Shown: in pieces, positions 45,595 through 53,550 of the stretch | How the letters are laid out: every line of letters begins with the position of its first letter | How positions within the stretch are numbered: position 1 is the stretch's first letter | Assembly: GCA_030446805.1 (NCBI GenBank) | Contig: JAUJMO010000002.1 | Location: 235,381 to 299,380, forward strand | DNA: 64,000 bases | Source of the DNA: Caulobacteraceae bacterium | GTDB taxonomy: Bacteria > Pseudomonadota > Alphaproteobacteria > Caulobacterales > Caulobacteraceae | Reading direction: 5' to 3' | The notes under the pieces: generated by a model | Seen by the model: only the letters and a program-made list of their open reading frames with translations | Told to the model about the DNA's origin: nothing | Databases searched by the model: none | Program-made: the position numbers and the translations under genes

Positions 45595-46072
45595 CTACTC
45601 CGCCCTTGGCTCTGTGCGGTCTCCCAAAACGTCCACACGGTGGAGCATGTTTGCGGCCGCGTAGAACACCAAGCCAGAGGTGTGGCGAACAGAACACCAA
45701 GCGGTCCGAACAGAATGCCCGCACCCCGCGACCGAGGATATGCCGAGCACGATTGGCCAGAAAGGCGACGTTCTTCTGCATCAGGGGCGTGATTAGGTTC
45801 GACTCAAGCTGAGAAACGCCGACTTAGAGGAGCAGGGTGCGGAAACGGCGGAAGGATGGGCCCGACGATGGGCACGAGCTGAGCCAAGCCCGTGAGCAGC
45901 CCGAGGAGCGCGGGAGGGCGCTCCTATTACCCAGGAGCGAGACTCCGGTCAGAACGCCCACCACCACCATGGAGACGAGCTGCGTCCGCAGCCAGCCCTT
46001 CGACCCATGCGCGCAGGCGTTCATGACCTCCCTCACACGGTGACGCGCGGGACGAGGAGGGAGCGCCAGCAC
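45595..46072 (-). pseudogene. AI-2E-family permease relic
   Basis: Pieces of an AI-2E/PerM-type membrane protein are spread over all three minus frames in the right order: GWLRTQLVSMVVVGVLTGV, then PALLGLLTGLAQLVPIVGPI, then QLESNLITPLMQKNVAFL, then AGILFGPLGVLFATPLA, and finally LVFYAAANMLHRVDVLGD up to a TAG at 45595. At least three frame changes are needed, the segment between the second and third block is shortened, and the N-terminal half of the protein is absent. It is clearly decayed rather than a single read error. Confidence 0.8.
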
Positions 46073-46133
46073 GCCTAGGCGACTTGGCGGACGCGACTTC
46101 CGCTCGCCGGGCGGCGAGCTCCTGGGTGCGTCG

Positions 46134-46931
46134 TCATGCTTCGTCGTTGGGAATGTTGAGGAGCTCGCCGCAGGCTTTGCAGTGCACGGCGTCAGGATCG
46201 TGTACGCCCAGGCCGCAGCGAGGGCAGCGGAACCGCACCTTGTGAGGCCGGAACACAGCTTGCGCCAAGCGAACGAACAGCGTGATTCCCACCACCATGG
46301 TGATGATGGAGAGCACCCGCCCCCAGGCCCCCGGCAGCAGGATGTCGCCGTAGCCTGTCGTGGTCAGCGTGGTTACGGTGAAGTAGAGCGCGTCCAGGTA
46401 TCCGTCGATGCCGTCGTGCCGACCGGCGAAGCTGGTGTACACGAAGCCGGTGATCACGAAGACGAAGGTGATCATCGTGGCCAGCGCGCGCGCCACGTCC
46501 TCCACCCGCGTGTCGTCGAAGCGTCGGCCGATGGTGCGCCAGAAAATCTCGCTGTGGACGAGGGTGTAGAGCCTCAGCACGCGAAGAAAGCCCAGGTTGA
46601 AGAGCCAGTAGGGAAAGAGCAGCGTCAGGAGAACGAAAAGGTCCACCAGCACGCTGGGCCGGCGTAGCCAGTCGCGGAGGCTTCCCCAGGCGAGAGCGCG
46701 CGCAACAAGGTCCACGGCCAGGATGGCGGCGATGGCGTAGTCGATGATCAGAAAGATCGGGCGTTCGCGGATCAGGGGTGCGGCGATGAAGAAGCCGATG
46801 ATGACCAGGTCGATGGCGATCCAGGTGACCCGAAAACGGAGGGATGCGTCGGACTCCCCATGGTAGAGCGCGTGCAGCCTGACGCGGAGTGGGCCCTTGG
46901 AGGCCGCAGGAGGAATCGGCGAGGCGTTCAA
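46134..46931 (-). CDS. Voltage-gated K+ channel-type ion channel with zinc ribbon
   Basis: 265 aa. Six helices with a selectivity filter TLTTTGYGD between helices 5 and 6; the fourth helix has regularly placed Arg (FLRVLRLYTLVHS), like a reduced voltage sensor. The C-terminus is unusual: a rubredoxin-like zinc ribbon CPRCG-x9-HCKACG. The channel probably conducts K+ for membrane-potential or osmotic control. It is divergent from a small winged-helix gene. Confidence 0.88.
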   Translation of the reverse strand: MNASPIPPAASKGPLRVRLHALYHGESDASLRFRVTWIAIDLVIIGFFIAAPLIRERPIFLIIDYAIAAILAVDLVARALAWGSLRDWLRRPSVLVDLFVLLTLLFPYWLFNLGFLRVLRLYTLVHSEIFWRTIGRRFDDTRVEDVARALATMITFVFVITGFVYTSFAGRHDGIDGYLDALYFTVTTLTTTGYGDILLPGAWGRVLSIITMVVGITLFVRLAQAVFRPHKVRFRCPRCGLGVHDPDAVHCKACGELLNIPNDEA

Positions 46932-46981
46932 GCCGACACCTAGGCATGCGCGGGGAGCTTGGGGAAGCTTCGAGCGCCTAT

Positions 46982-46999
46982 GAACAAGGGGCGTTGTTC
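46982..46999. promoter_or_regulatory. Inverted repeat upstream of the ion channel gene
   Basis: GAACAA-N6-TTGTTC, 51-68 bases upstream of the channel's ATG. The arms run in the opposite sense to the GTTCA-N4-TGAAC repeats, so it is not the same site class. It may be an operator or part of a promoter. Confidence 0.35.
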
Positions 47000-47014
47000 C
47001 ACCGTTCGCGTCTC

Positions 47015-47229
47015 ATGCCCGACCCCTACATCCTCTTCCTGATCGGATTCATGGCCTGAATCACGGCGAGTTCGGCGTCAGTGATCGTCTCTGGGCGCTG
47101 ACGGGGTTCATCATCCTGTGTTCGATCCTCATCCACGGGATCACGTCGACGCCTCTGATGCGGCTCATTGATCGACCCGGCGACGACAAGGAGCCTCAAG
47201 AAAAGGCTGAAGGGGACGTGATCGCCTGA
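47015..47229 (+). pseudogene. NhaP-type cation:proton antiporter relic with internal deletion
   Basis: It begins like an antiporter N-terminus (MPDPYILFLIGFMA) and, after one frame change, ends like its C-terminus: SDRLWALTGFIILCSILIHG, then TSTPLMRLIDRPGDD and a TGA at 47229. More than a thousand bases of the usual ~1.2-kb gene are missing between the two ends. This is the footprint of a large internal deletion in a CPA1 (NhaP-like) gene, next to the two NhaA genes. Confidence 0.65.
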
Positions 47230-47276
47230 ACAGGCCTGAGCAGAACCCTGCTCCCTCGCGACTCGTTCACCTGAGG

Positions 47277-47552
47277 ATGATCAGCACCGATTCACCGCCG
47301 GCGGCCCCGATCTTAGACGATCCGGAATGGGTCCTGCTTCAGACACTCGATGAGCTGGCCATGAGTCCGCTCAAAGTCGCGGCTGAGGAGGAGGGGATCG
47401 GGGAGGCGGCGCGCCGGACGGGTTTCGACGCGGGGCGCATCGCAGCGGCCATGTCCACCTTGGTCGAGAAGCACGTGCTCGTCGGCTTTGGCGATGGAGC
47501 TGTCCAAATAACCCAACTCGGACGTGACCTCATCGAGGCTCGGCGGACTTGA
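47277..47552 (+). CDS. Small winged-helix-like protein
   Basis: 91 aa. The pattern EWVLLQTLDELAMSPLKVAA, then GFDAGRIAAAMSTLVEKHVL and VQITQLGRDLIEAR reads as helix-helix-recognition helix-beta wing, the shape of MarR/PadR-like DNA-binding domains. No effector domain is present. It lies 48 bases after the antiporter relic; what it regulates is not apparent. Confidence 0.6.
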   Translation: MISTDSPPAAPILDDPEWVLLQTLDELAMSPLKVAAEEEGIGEAARRTGFDAGRIAAAMSTLVEKHVLVGFGDGAVQITQLGRDLIEARRT

Positions 47553-47700
47553 GCTAGCCGCCCGGGTGCGGCGCCGGCCAACCTCTGCTCTCGCTTTGAC
47601 GAAGAACGGGCGGAGGACAGGTCGGGTCTCTCGAGCATTCGAAGCGCCCCTGCGTGAGTCACATCAGCGGAGAGAGGCTCCGATCGGCTTGCAGGTTCTA

Positions 47701-48751
47701 GAGCGGTTTTCACGCGGGTGGAATCGCGCGGGATTCCCAAGGGCGGTTTGATCTGATTCAGGGTCGGGGCTGGCGAGGGAGGCCGGCCCGCATGCCCAAG
47801 CCGCTGTCGTTCGACCTTCGCTCGCGTGTTCTGGCCGCCGTGGATGGAGGGCTGTCGTGCCGTCAGGCGGCGGAGCGCTTCGGGGTTAGCCCGTCGAGTG
47901 CGATCCGCTGGGTGGCCCTGCGTCGGTCGGGCGGCGACGCCCGGCCCCGGCCGCAGGGCGGGGACCGGCTCTCACACAAGACCGAGGCCCACGCGGCGTT
48001 GATCCATGCGGCGCTGGCGGAGGTTCCCGACGCCACCCTCTCGGAGTTGAAGGAGAAGCTCGCCGGCCAGGGCGCTCCCGTCAGCATCGCCGCGCTCTGG
48101 CGCTTCTTCCGCCGCCACAAGATCACGCGCAAAAAAAGACCGCGCACGCTCAAGAGCAGGACCGTCCCGACATCCTGAAGCGGCGCCAGGACTGGTTCGA
48201 GGGCCAGCTCGACCTCGACCCTGAGCGCCTGGTGTTCATCGACGAGACCTGGGCGTCAACCAACATGACCCGCACCCACGGGCGGGCGCCGCAAGGCAAG
48301 CGGCTGCGGGCCGGGGCGCCGCACGGCCATTGGAAGACCACCACCTTCGTGGCGGGCATCCGCACCTGCGGCCTGGTCGCCCCCTTCGTGCTCGACGGCC
48401 CGATCAACCGCGACGCCTTCGAGGTCTACCTCAAGAAGGTGCTCGTGCCCGAACTGCGGCCCGGCGACGTGGTGATCATGGACAACCTGTCCAGCCACAA
48501 AGGGCCGAGAGTGCGCGAGATGATCCACGCTTCCGGCGCTCAACTGCTCTACCCCCCGCCCTACAGCCCCGACTTCAACCCCATCGAGAAGGCCTTCTCC
48601 AAGCTCAAAGCGCTGCTGCGCAAGGCCGCCGAGCGAACCGTCGAGGGCCTCTGGACCGCCATCGGCCGCTTCCTCGACGCCTTCACCCCCACCGAATGCG
48701 CCAACTACTTCACCGCTTGCGGATACGGCCCTACGTGATCGAAAACCGCTC
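47701..48751 (+). mobile_element. IS630-family insertion sequence
   Basis: About 1,051 bp bounded by inverted repeats (GAGCGGTTTTC on the left, GAAAACCGCTC on the right) and a TA duplication at 47699-47700 and 48752-48753, the hallmark of IS630 transposition. It carries a two-frame transposase. The insertion point is the TA inside the TAG stop codon of the small minus-strand gene at 48751. Confidence 0.92.
47792..48738 (+). CDS. IS630-family transposase, made by -1 frameshifting
   Basis: Frame A (47792-48178) is the HTH part (RQAAERFGVSPSSAIRWVAL); the catalytic part is in the -1 frame, continuing through ERLVFIDETWASTNMTRTHG (first Asp) and VVIMDNLSSHKGPRVREM (second Asp) to SPDFNPIEKAFSKLKALLRK (Glu). 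The DDE triad is intact. The junction is an A7 run at 48131-48137 (CGC-AAAAAAA-GA), a typical slippery site. Programmed -1 slippage would give one ~315-aa protein, so the element may still be active. Confidence 0.88.
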
Positions 48752-48981
48752 TAGGGCTTCTCTGTTCTGGCCGTGGTGATGCGCCCATCCCTGACTTGGG
48801 CGGCTTTTTGGGGCGGGTCTCTCGGCAGTCTCAGCTCCGAGCCGGACGCGTCCCGGGCGTTAGGTTGGATCGCCATCCGATCCGTGGCCGCTCCACGCGC
48901 GCTCCACGCCAGCCCGACGAGCAGTAGGACGAACACGATGCAGACGATGGCCTGGGCGATGTTCCGACTGGTTCGGCGCAT
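48751..48981 (-). CDS. Small single-helix membrane protein
   Basis: 76 aa with one helix (AIVCIVFVLLLVGLAWSARG) and a basic N-terminus (MRRTSRNIAQ), followed by a hydrophilic, polar tail. The TAG stop overlaps the TA target duplication of the IS630 element, and the pre-insertion sequence also supplied the TAG, so the insertion leaves the coding sequence intact. Function unknown. Confidence 0.5.
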   Translation of the reverse strand: MRRTSRNIAQAIVCIVFVLLLVGLAWSARGAATDRMAIQPNARDASGSELRLPRDPPQKAAQVRDGRITTARTEKP

Positions 48982-49636
48982 GATCGGCGAACCCTGGCTT
49001 TGGAGAGGGTGGGTAAGTCACGAGGAAAGGTTAGACCTCGCATCGGGCGAGGCGAGCCGCAATAGTTACGACCGACAAGAACGTCGATGCACACCCGCGA
49101 TGTCGCTCGCGCGTTCCCGCCCGACGCGGATCAGCCGCTCCCGGTCGAGCTCGACCCTGTTGCAGGCCGTTGATCTCACGCTTGAGGCGTTCGAGGCGTT
49201 GCAGCCTTTGTACGCCGAGGCGCCTTGCCGACGGCGCACATCTCCTCGAGGCGCAGGTGGGTCCGGCGATCCTGAACGACGCCGGAGTTTCGCCCCGGTC
49301 GATTCGGCGTTCAGCCCCGAGCCCCCATGCCTTCGAACTGTCCGCCGTGGGGCCCAGAGCTGTCTCGTTAGGCGGCTCGCCAGTTGCCGGCGCCGTTCTA
49401 ACTTGACCCCGGCCAGGTGAACTTCTCAGCGCAGCAAATCGGCGGACTGGAGCGCTCTCCGGGTGGCCTTGAGCTCGGGGTGGCCCACCGGGTCTAAGCC
49501 ACCACGCTCGGCGGGATCGGTCCCCCCAGCTCAAGGAACCGTTCGCACAGGTGATTCAGAGGTAAGCTGGACAGGTTCCGAGGTCCGATTGATATGAATA
49601 AGCGGCCTCCGGTTGGGCGCGTCCGGAGGACAAGGC
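48982..49636. other. Gene-poor stretch, no supportable gene
   Basis: About 655 bases. A 167-codon minus frame (49031-49534) contains only an Arg/Ala-rich segment (RLQRLERLKREINGLQQGR) that vaguely recalls a coiled coil; the rest looks unconstrained. It may be relic DNA of the same kind as the nearby decayed genes, but I cannot identify a parent. Confidence 0.35.
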
Positions 49637-51199
49637 ATGCGACTTGCGCCGATCGATATCGCGGTGGTGGTCATCTACGCGATCGCCATTTTCGGCCTCG
49701 CCCAGTGGGTGTCGCGCGACAAGGGTGGCGAGAAGAAGACCAGCACCGACTATTTCCTCGCGTCCAAGTCGCTGCCTTGGTGGGCCATCGGGGCCTCGCT
49801 GATAGCGGCCAACATCTCCGCCGAGCAGATCGTGGGCATGTCGGGCTCGGGCTACGCCATCGGACTGGCGATCGCCTCCTATGAGTGGATGGCGGCGCTG
49901 ACGCTGCTGATCGTGGGCAAGTGGTTCCTGCCCATCTTCCTGCGAAACGGCATCTACACCATGCCGCAGTTCCTGGAGCAGCGGTACGGGACCCGCATCC
50001 GTACGCTCATGGCCGTCTTCTGGCTGGGGCTCTATGTCTTCGTGAACCTCACCTCGATCATCTGGCTGGGCTCGATCGCCGTGACCACGGTGATCGGCCT
50101 CGACCAAACGGTGGCGCTGGTGGGCCTAGGGCTGTTCGCTCTCGTCTATCAGCTCCGGGGCGGGCTCAAAGCGGTGGCCCTGACCGACATCGTTCAGGTC
50201 ACCCTGCTGGTGCTGGGCGGCCTTCTGGTCACCGGCCTCACCCTCAATGAGATCGGCGGGGGCGGGGGCGTGTTCGCCGGCTTCCAGACGCTGGCGGCGC
50301 AGGCGCCCGAGAAGTTCGACATGATCCTGTCCCGGGATAATCCCTACTACGACGACCTGCCCGGGATCAGCGTGCTGATCGGCGGCATGTGGATCGCCAA
50401 TCTCAGCTACTGGGGTTTCAACCAGTACATCATCCAGCGCGCGCTGGCGGCCAAGGACATCGGCGAGGCCCAGAAGGGCGTGATCTTCGCGGCGTTCCTC
50501 AAGCTGCTGATGCCGCTGATCATCGTGGTGCCCGGCATCGCGGCCGTGGTTCTGGCGCCGGACCTGACGCGGCCCGACGACGCCTATCCCACCATGATGC
50601 GGCTGCTGCCCACGGGCATACTGGGCCTGGTTTTCGCCGCGCTGGTGGCCGCCATCGTCGCGTCCACCGCGTCCAAGATCAATTCAGTGGCGACGATCTT
50701 CACGCTCGACCTCTACAACAAGATCGGCAGGCCTAAGGACGAGCGGAAGCTGGTCGGCGTGGGCCGGATAGCGGCCGTGGTCTCTATCCTGCTCGCCATC
50801 CTGACCGCCCGGCCCCTACTCGGCAGCTTCGACCAGGCATTCCAGTACATCCAGGAGTACACCGGCTTCTTCACCCCTGGGATCGTGGTGATCTTCATGC
50901 TGGGGCTGTTCTGGAAGCGCGCTACGGAGGAAGGGGCGCTGGCCGCCACCGTTGGATCGTTCGTGCTGTCGTTGATCCTGAAGTTCGCCTGGCCTGATCT
51001 GCCCTTCATGAACCGGATGGTTGTCGTGTTCCTGCTGGCGCTGGCTTTGGCCATGATCGTGTCCGTGCTGCGGCCTCGACCTGCAGAGGCCAATCTCATC
51101 ACGACCAGCGACGTCAGCTATAAAACGGGCGCCGGCTTCAACATCGCCTCGGTCGGTGTGATCCTCATCCTGATCGCCTTGTACGCGACCTGGTGGTGA
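49637..51199 (+). CDS. Sodium/solute symporter (SSS family, sugar-type)
   Basis: 520 aa from the ATG at 49637, behind a GGAGG RBS. It has about 14 helices, with the vSGLT-like landmarks DYFLASKSLPWWAIGASLIA, NISAEQIVGMSGSGYA, and the Na+ site region AALVAAIVASTASKINSVAT. The pair WGFNQYIIQRALAAKD is typical of sugar (galactose/glucose-like) members. It stands alone upstream of an IS5-family element, so the substrate cannot be taken from neighbours. Confidence 0.92.
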   Translation: MRLAPIDIAVVVIYAIAIFGLAQWVSRDKGGEKKTSTDYFLASKSLPWWAIGASLIAANISAEQIVGMSGSGYAIGLAIASYEWMAALTLLIVGKWFLPIFLRNGIYTMPQFLEQRYGTRIRTLMAVFWLGLYVFVNLTSIIWLGSIAVTTVIGLDQTVALVGLGLFALVYQLRGGLKAVALTDIVQVTLLVLGGLLVTGLTLNEIGGGGGVFAGFQTLAAQAPEKFDMILSRDNPYYDDLPGISVLIGGMWIANLSYWGFNQYIIQRALAAKDIGEAQKGVIFAAFLKLLMPLIIVVPGIAAVVLAPDLTRPDDAYPTMMRLLPTGILGLVFAALVAAIVASTASKINSVATIFTLDLYNKIGRPKDERKLVGVGRIAAVVSILLAILTARPLLGSFDQAFQYIQEYTGFFTPGIVVIFMLGLFWKRATEEGALAATVGSFVLSLILKFAWPDLPFMNRMVVVFLLALALAMIVSVLRPRPAEANLITTSDVSYKTGAGFNIASVGVILILIALYATWW

Positions 51200-51216
51200 C
51201 GGGAGAGGGAGCGCTA

Positions 51217-52068
51217 GGTTCTGTTGACGAAGTGGATCCCAAATCGCCTGATCGCTGATTCAAGGCTGCTCTTTGGGAGAGCGGCCTTGGTTCGTGGCTT
51301 GATGTCGGACGAGGAGTGGGCGTTCTTCGCGCCGTTTGTGATCGAGACGGGGCGCCGACGGGGGCGGCGGCCTCGAGATCATCGTCTGGTTTTGGACGGG
51401 GTGTTCTGGATTGCGCGGACCGGTTCGCCCTGGCGCGATCTGCATGACCACTTCGGCAAGTGGAGCTCGGTCTACCAGCAGTTTCGGCGCTGGACGCTGG
51501 CGGGGGTCTGGGACGTGCTTCTGGCGGCCCTCAACGAGAGCGACGAGGGTCAGGACAGCGTGCAGATGATCGACTCGACCATCGTGCGCGCCCATCAGCA
51601 TGCCGCCGGCGCCCAAAAAAGCGGGCGCTCAGGACCAGGGTCTTGGCCGCTCGCGCGGTGGCTTCTCGACCAAGATCCATCTGAGGGCCAACGGCCTGGG
51701 CCTGCCGGTAGCGGTGATCCTGACCGGAGGCGAGGTCTCCGACGTCCGGGGCTACGCGCCGCTGATCGCCGAGCGGCCCTGAGCCGAAGGTGCTCTTGGG
51801 CGACAAGGGCTACGACGCCGACGCCATCCTCGCCGACCTGGAAGATCGAGGCGTCGCCGCCGTCATCCCGCCCAAGCGCAACCGCAAGGTTCAGCCCGTC
51901 ATCGACGGCTACCTCTACGCCTTGCGAAACCTGGTCGAACGATGTTTCTCAAAGCTCAAGCACAGCCGCAGACTGGCCACCCGCTACGACAAGACCGCCG
52001 AAAGCTACCTCGGCTTCATCCTCGTCGCCTCCGCCCGCCTCTGGGTCAGACACTTCGTCAACAGAACC
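51217..52068 (+). mobile_element. IS5-family (IS427-like) insertion sequence
   Basis: 852 bp between inverted repeats (left GGTTCTGTTGACGAAGTG; right its complement, ending AACAGAACC) and flanked by TA at 51215-51216 and 52069-52070. Size, ends and transposase fit the IS427 group. It is inserted at the TA within the TAG stop codon of the minus-strand lipoprotein gene. Confidence 0.9.
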
Positions 52069-52071
52069 TAG
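51302..52071 (+). pseudogene. IS5-family transposase in three frames
   Basis: Segments in order: MSDEEWAFFAPFVIETG and WSSVYQQFRRWTLAGVWD, with the first Asp in VQMIDSTIVRAHQHAAG (frame 1); GRSRGGFSTKIHLRANGLG (frame 2); LLGDKGYDADAILADLEDRG (second Asp) and NLVERCFSKLKHSRRLATRY (frame 3). An A6 run at about 51606 may be a programmed site, but the second switch at the CCCTGAG near 51780 (an extra base makes a TGA) is probably disruptive. The element is therefore likely inactive on its own. Confidence 0.82.
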
Positions 52072-52376
52072 TTCGACGCTGATCCGGGAGTCGAGGCGTT
52101 CGATGCTTCGGGGCTGCCCGCGGGCAAGGTGGGCAGGGTCGTCCCGGGCTTGCCGGAGCCGTCGGGAGGCGCGGTGCCGGTCGTGCCAAGCACGTCTGTC
52201 GTTTCCGAACCGCCAGTGGCCGGAGCGGCTCCGGCTTGTCCTGCGGCGAGCGCGTCATCAACGGCGGCGGCGTCGGCCGCCGCCTCCGGCGCTGCTCCTT
52301 CATTGACGGCGGCTTCGCCGCAAGCCGCGAGCCCGAGCAGGGCGGCGGACGTGTAAATCAGCAGCATTGAGCGCAT
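52068..52376 (-). CDS. Small Ala/Gly/Thr-rich lipoprotein
   Basis: 102 aa from the ATG at 52376, leader MRSMLLIYTSAALLGLAACG with a lipobox LAAC. The mature protein is low complexity (Ala, Gly, Thr, Pro, Asp), without a recognisable fold. Its TAG stop overlaps the IS5-type target TA; the pre-insertion stop would be the same. Function unknown. Confidence 0.62.
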   Translation of the reverse strand: MRSMLLIYTSAALLGLAACGEAAVNEGAAPEAAADAAAVDDALAAGQAGAAPATGGSETTDVLGTTGTAPPDGSGKPGTTLPTLPAGSPEASNASTPGSASN

Positions 52377-52647
52377 CGGGGCCACTCCGGGGTCTTCCTG
52401 GCTAACCCGCTCGCACCCGCGTGGTTTCAACCGGCGCACCCAGTCAGGCCGAGCGTCGAAGCTCCGTCGCTGTTTCAGCCGAGGTGGCTCTTGCCGCGTT
52501 CAGCAATTCAAGCACATCCAGGATGATGCTCCGCATCCCCGCTTCGGCCCCGGGTGCGTCTTCGGCCAGGATCGCTTCAGCCACCTCTCGAGGATCGACG
52601 CCAAGAGGCGACCGGCAAGTCGGCGGCGCAACACCCCAACGGTGCTG

Positions 52648-53169
52648 CTAGGCTTTGAGTTCTAGAGCCTGCCCGGCGACCACCAATCGAACCTCGTCAG
52701 CGCTCTCGGCCAGACGATGGTGCAAAAGGCCCGCCTCGTCCCGAAAGCGCCGACCGAGTGGATTGTCCGGCACGACGCCCCAGCCGACCTCATTTGAGAC
52801 TAGGAAGAGCCGGGCAGGGTTTGTCGCCACTACGCCCTGCAACTCCGCGGCAAGCGGCCGAAGGTCGAGCCCAGCCAGCAGCGCGTTGGACAGCCACAGC
52901 GTCAGGCAGTCGACCACGACAACGTCGGAGCCATTCAGGCGCCTCAAGGCTCCTGAAAGTTCGAGGGGGGCCTCAATCGTCGTCCAGCGCGCGTCGCGCT
53001 CGGCGCGATGTCGCTGGATCCGCGCCGTCATCTCCTCATCAAGGGCCTGCGCCGTCGCGATGAACACCAAGCGCCGCCCGTAGGTATCCCCGGCCTCGGC
53101 TTCGGCCCTCCGTTGGGCGTAGGCGCTTTTGCCGGATCGCGCGCCGCCCAAGATCAATGTAGCCGGCAG
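52648..53169 (-). CDS. cobU: Adenosylcobinamide kinase/guanylyltransferase
   Basis: About 173 aa (CobP in alphaproteobacterial naming). It phosphorylates adenosylcobinamide and transfers GMP to it, the step before CobS. P-loop LILGGARSGKSAYAQRR at the N-terminus, VVVDCLTLWLSNALL and LVSNEVGWGVVPDNPLGR are all present. The start is unusual: the only codon at the right distance from a GGAGG is a CTG at 53169; the longer frame to 53343 lies under the riboswitch of the divergent operon. The next in-frame TTG is too far from the RBS. Confidence 0.9.
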   Translation of the reverse strand: MPATLILGGARSGKSAYAQRRAEAEAGDTYGRRLVFIATAQALDEEMTARIQRHRAERDARWTTIEAPLELSGALRRLNGSDVVVVDCLTLWLSNALLAGLDLRPLAAELQGVVATNPARLFLVSNEVGWGVVPDNPLGRRFRDEAGLLHHRLAESADEVRLVVAGQALELKA

Positions 53170-53217
53170 CGCGCACCTCCATTGACCGACCTGCCCGCAG
53201 CGCCTAATCGCCCGGCT

Positions 53218-53405
53218 GCGACAGGTTCCCCGGCGACGGGGATGAAAAGGGAACTCAGGTGTGAAACCTGGGCTGCCCCCGCAACTGTAAGCGGCGAGCC
53301 CGCGCGTCATAGGCCACTGGGTGGGTCGGTGAAAGCCGCTCACCTGGGAAGGCGGCGTGCAAAGGGCGTTGACCCGCGAGCCAGGAGACCTGCCCGTCGC
53401 GGTCG
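53218..53405 (+). ncRNA. Cobalamin riboswitch
   Basis: AdoCbl-type element just upstream of btuB. Recognisable blocks: GATGAAAAGGGAA, the GCAACTGTAAGC core, the B12-box region GCCACTGG (about 53313-53320) with CTGGGAAGGCGGCG, and a 3' GAGCCAGGAGACCTGCC strand pairing back to GCGACAGG at the 5' end. High cobalamin should switch off btuB and probably the whole operon that follows. Confidence 0.92.
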
Positions 53406-53550
53406 TCCTTCGCCCGGCCGGGGTGCGCCGAGCGAAACGGGATTCACCCGAATGACGGCAGTTCAGAGCTGCGCTCCGGCGCGGACCGCGGGCCGTTCGT
53501 CCATGGTTCGCTGCGGCGTTCGGCTCGTCGTCGAGCGAAGGTGGACCGGA

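Noticed and set aside
49031..49534. 167-codon minus frame with a coiled-coil-like piece
   Set aside because: Only a short Arg-rich segment looks structured; the start and end regions look random.
52444..52647. Minus frame ending RATSAETATELRRSA, a possible small helical protein after cobU
   Set aside because: The last ~50 codons look protein-like (VDPREVAEAILAEDAPG), but I find no credible start codon or RBS.
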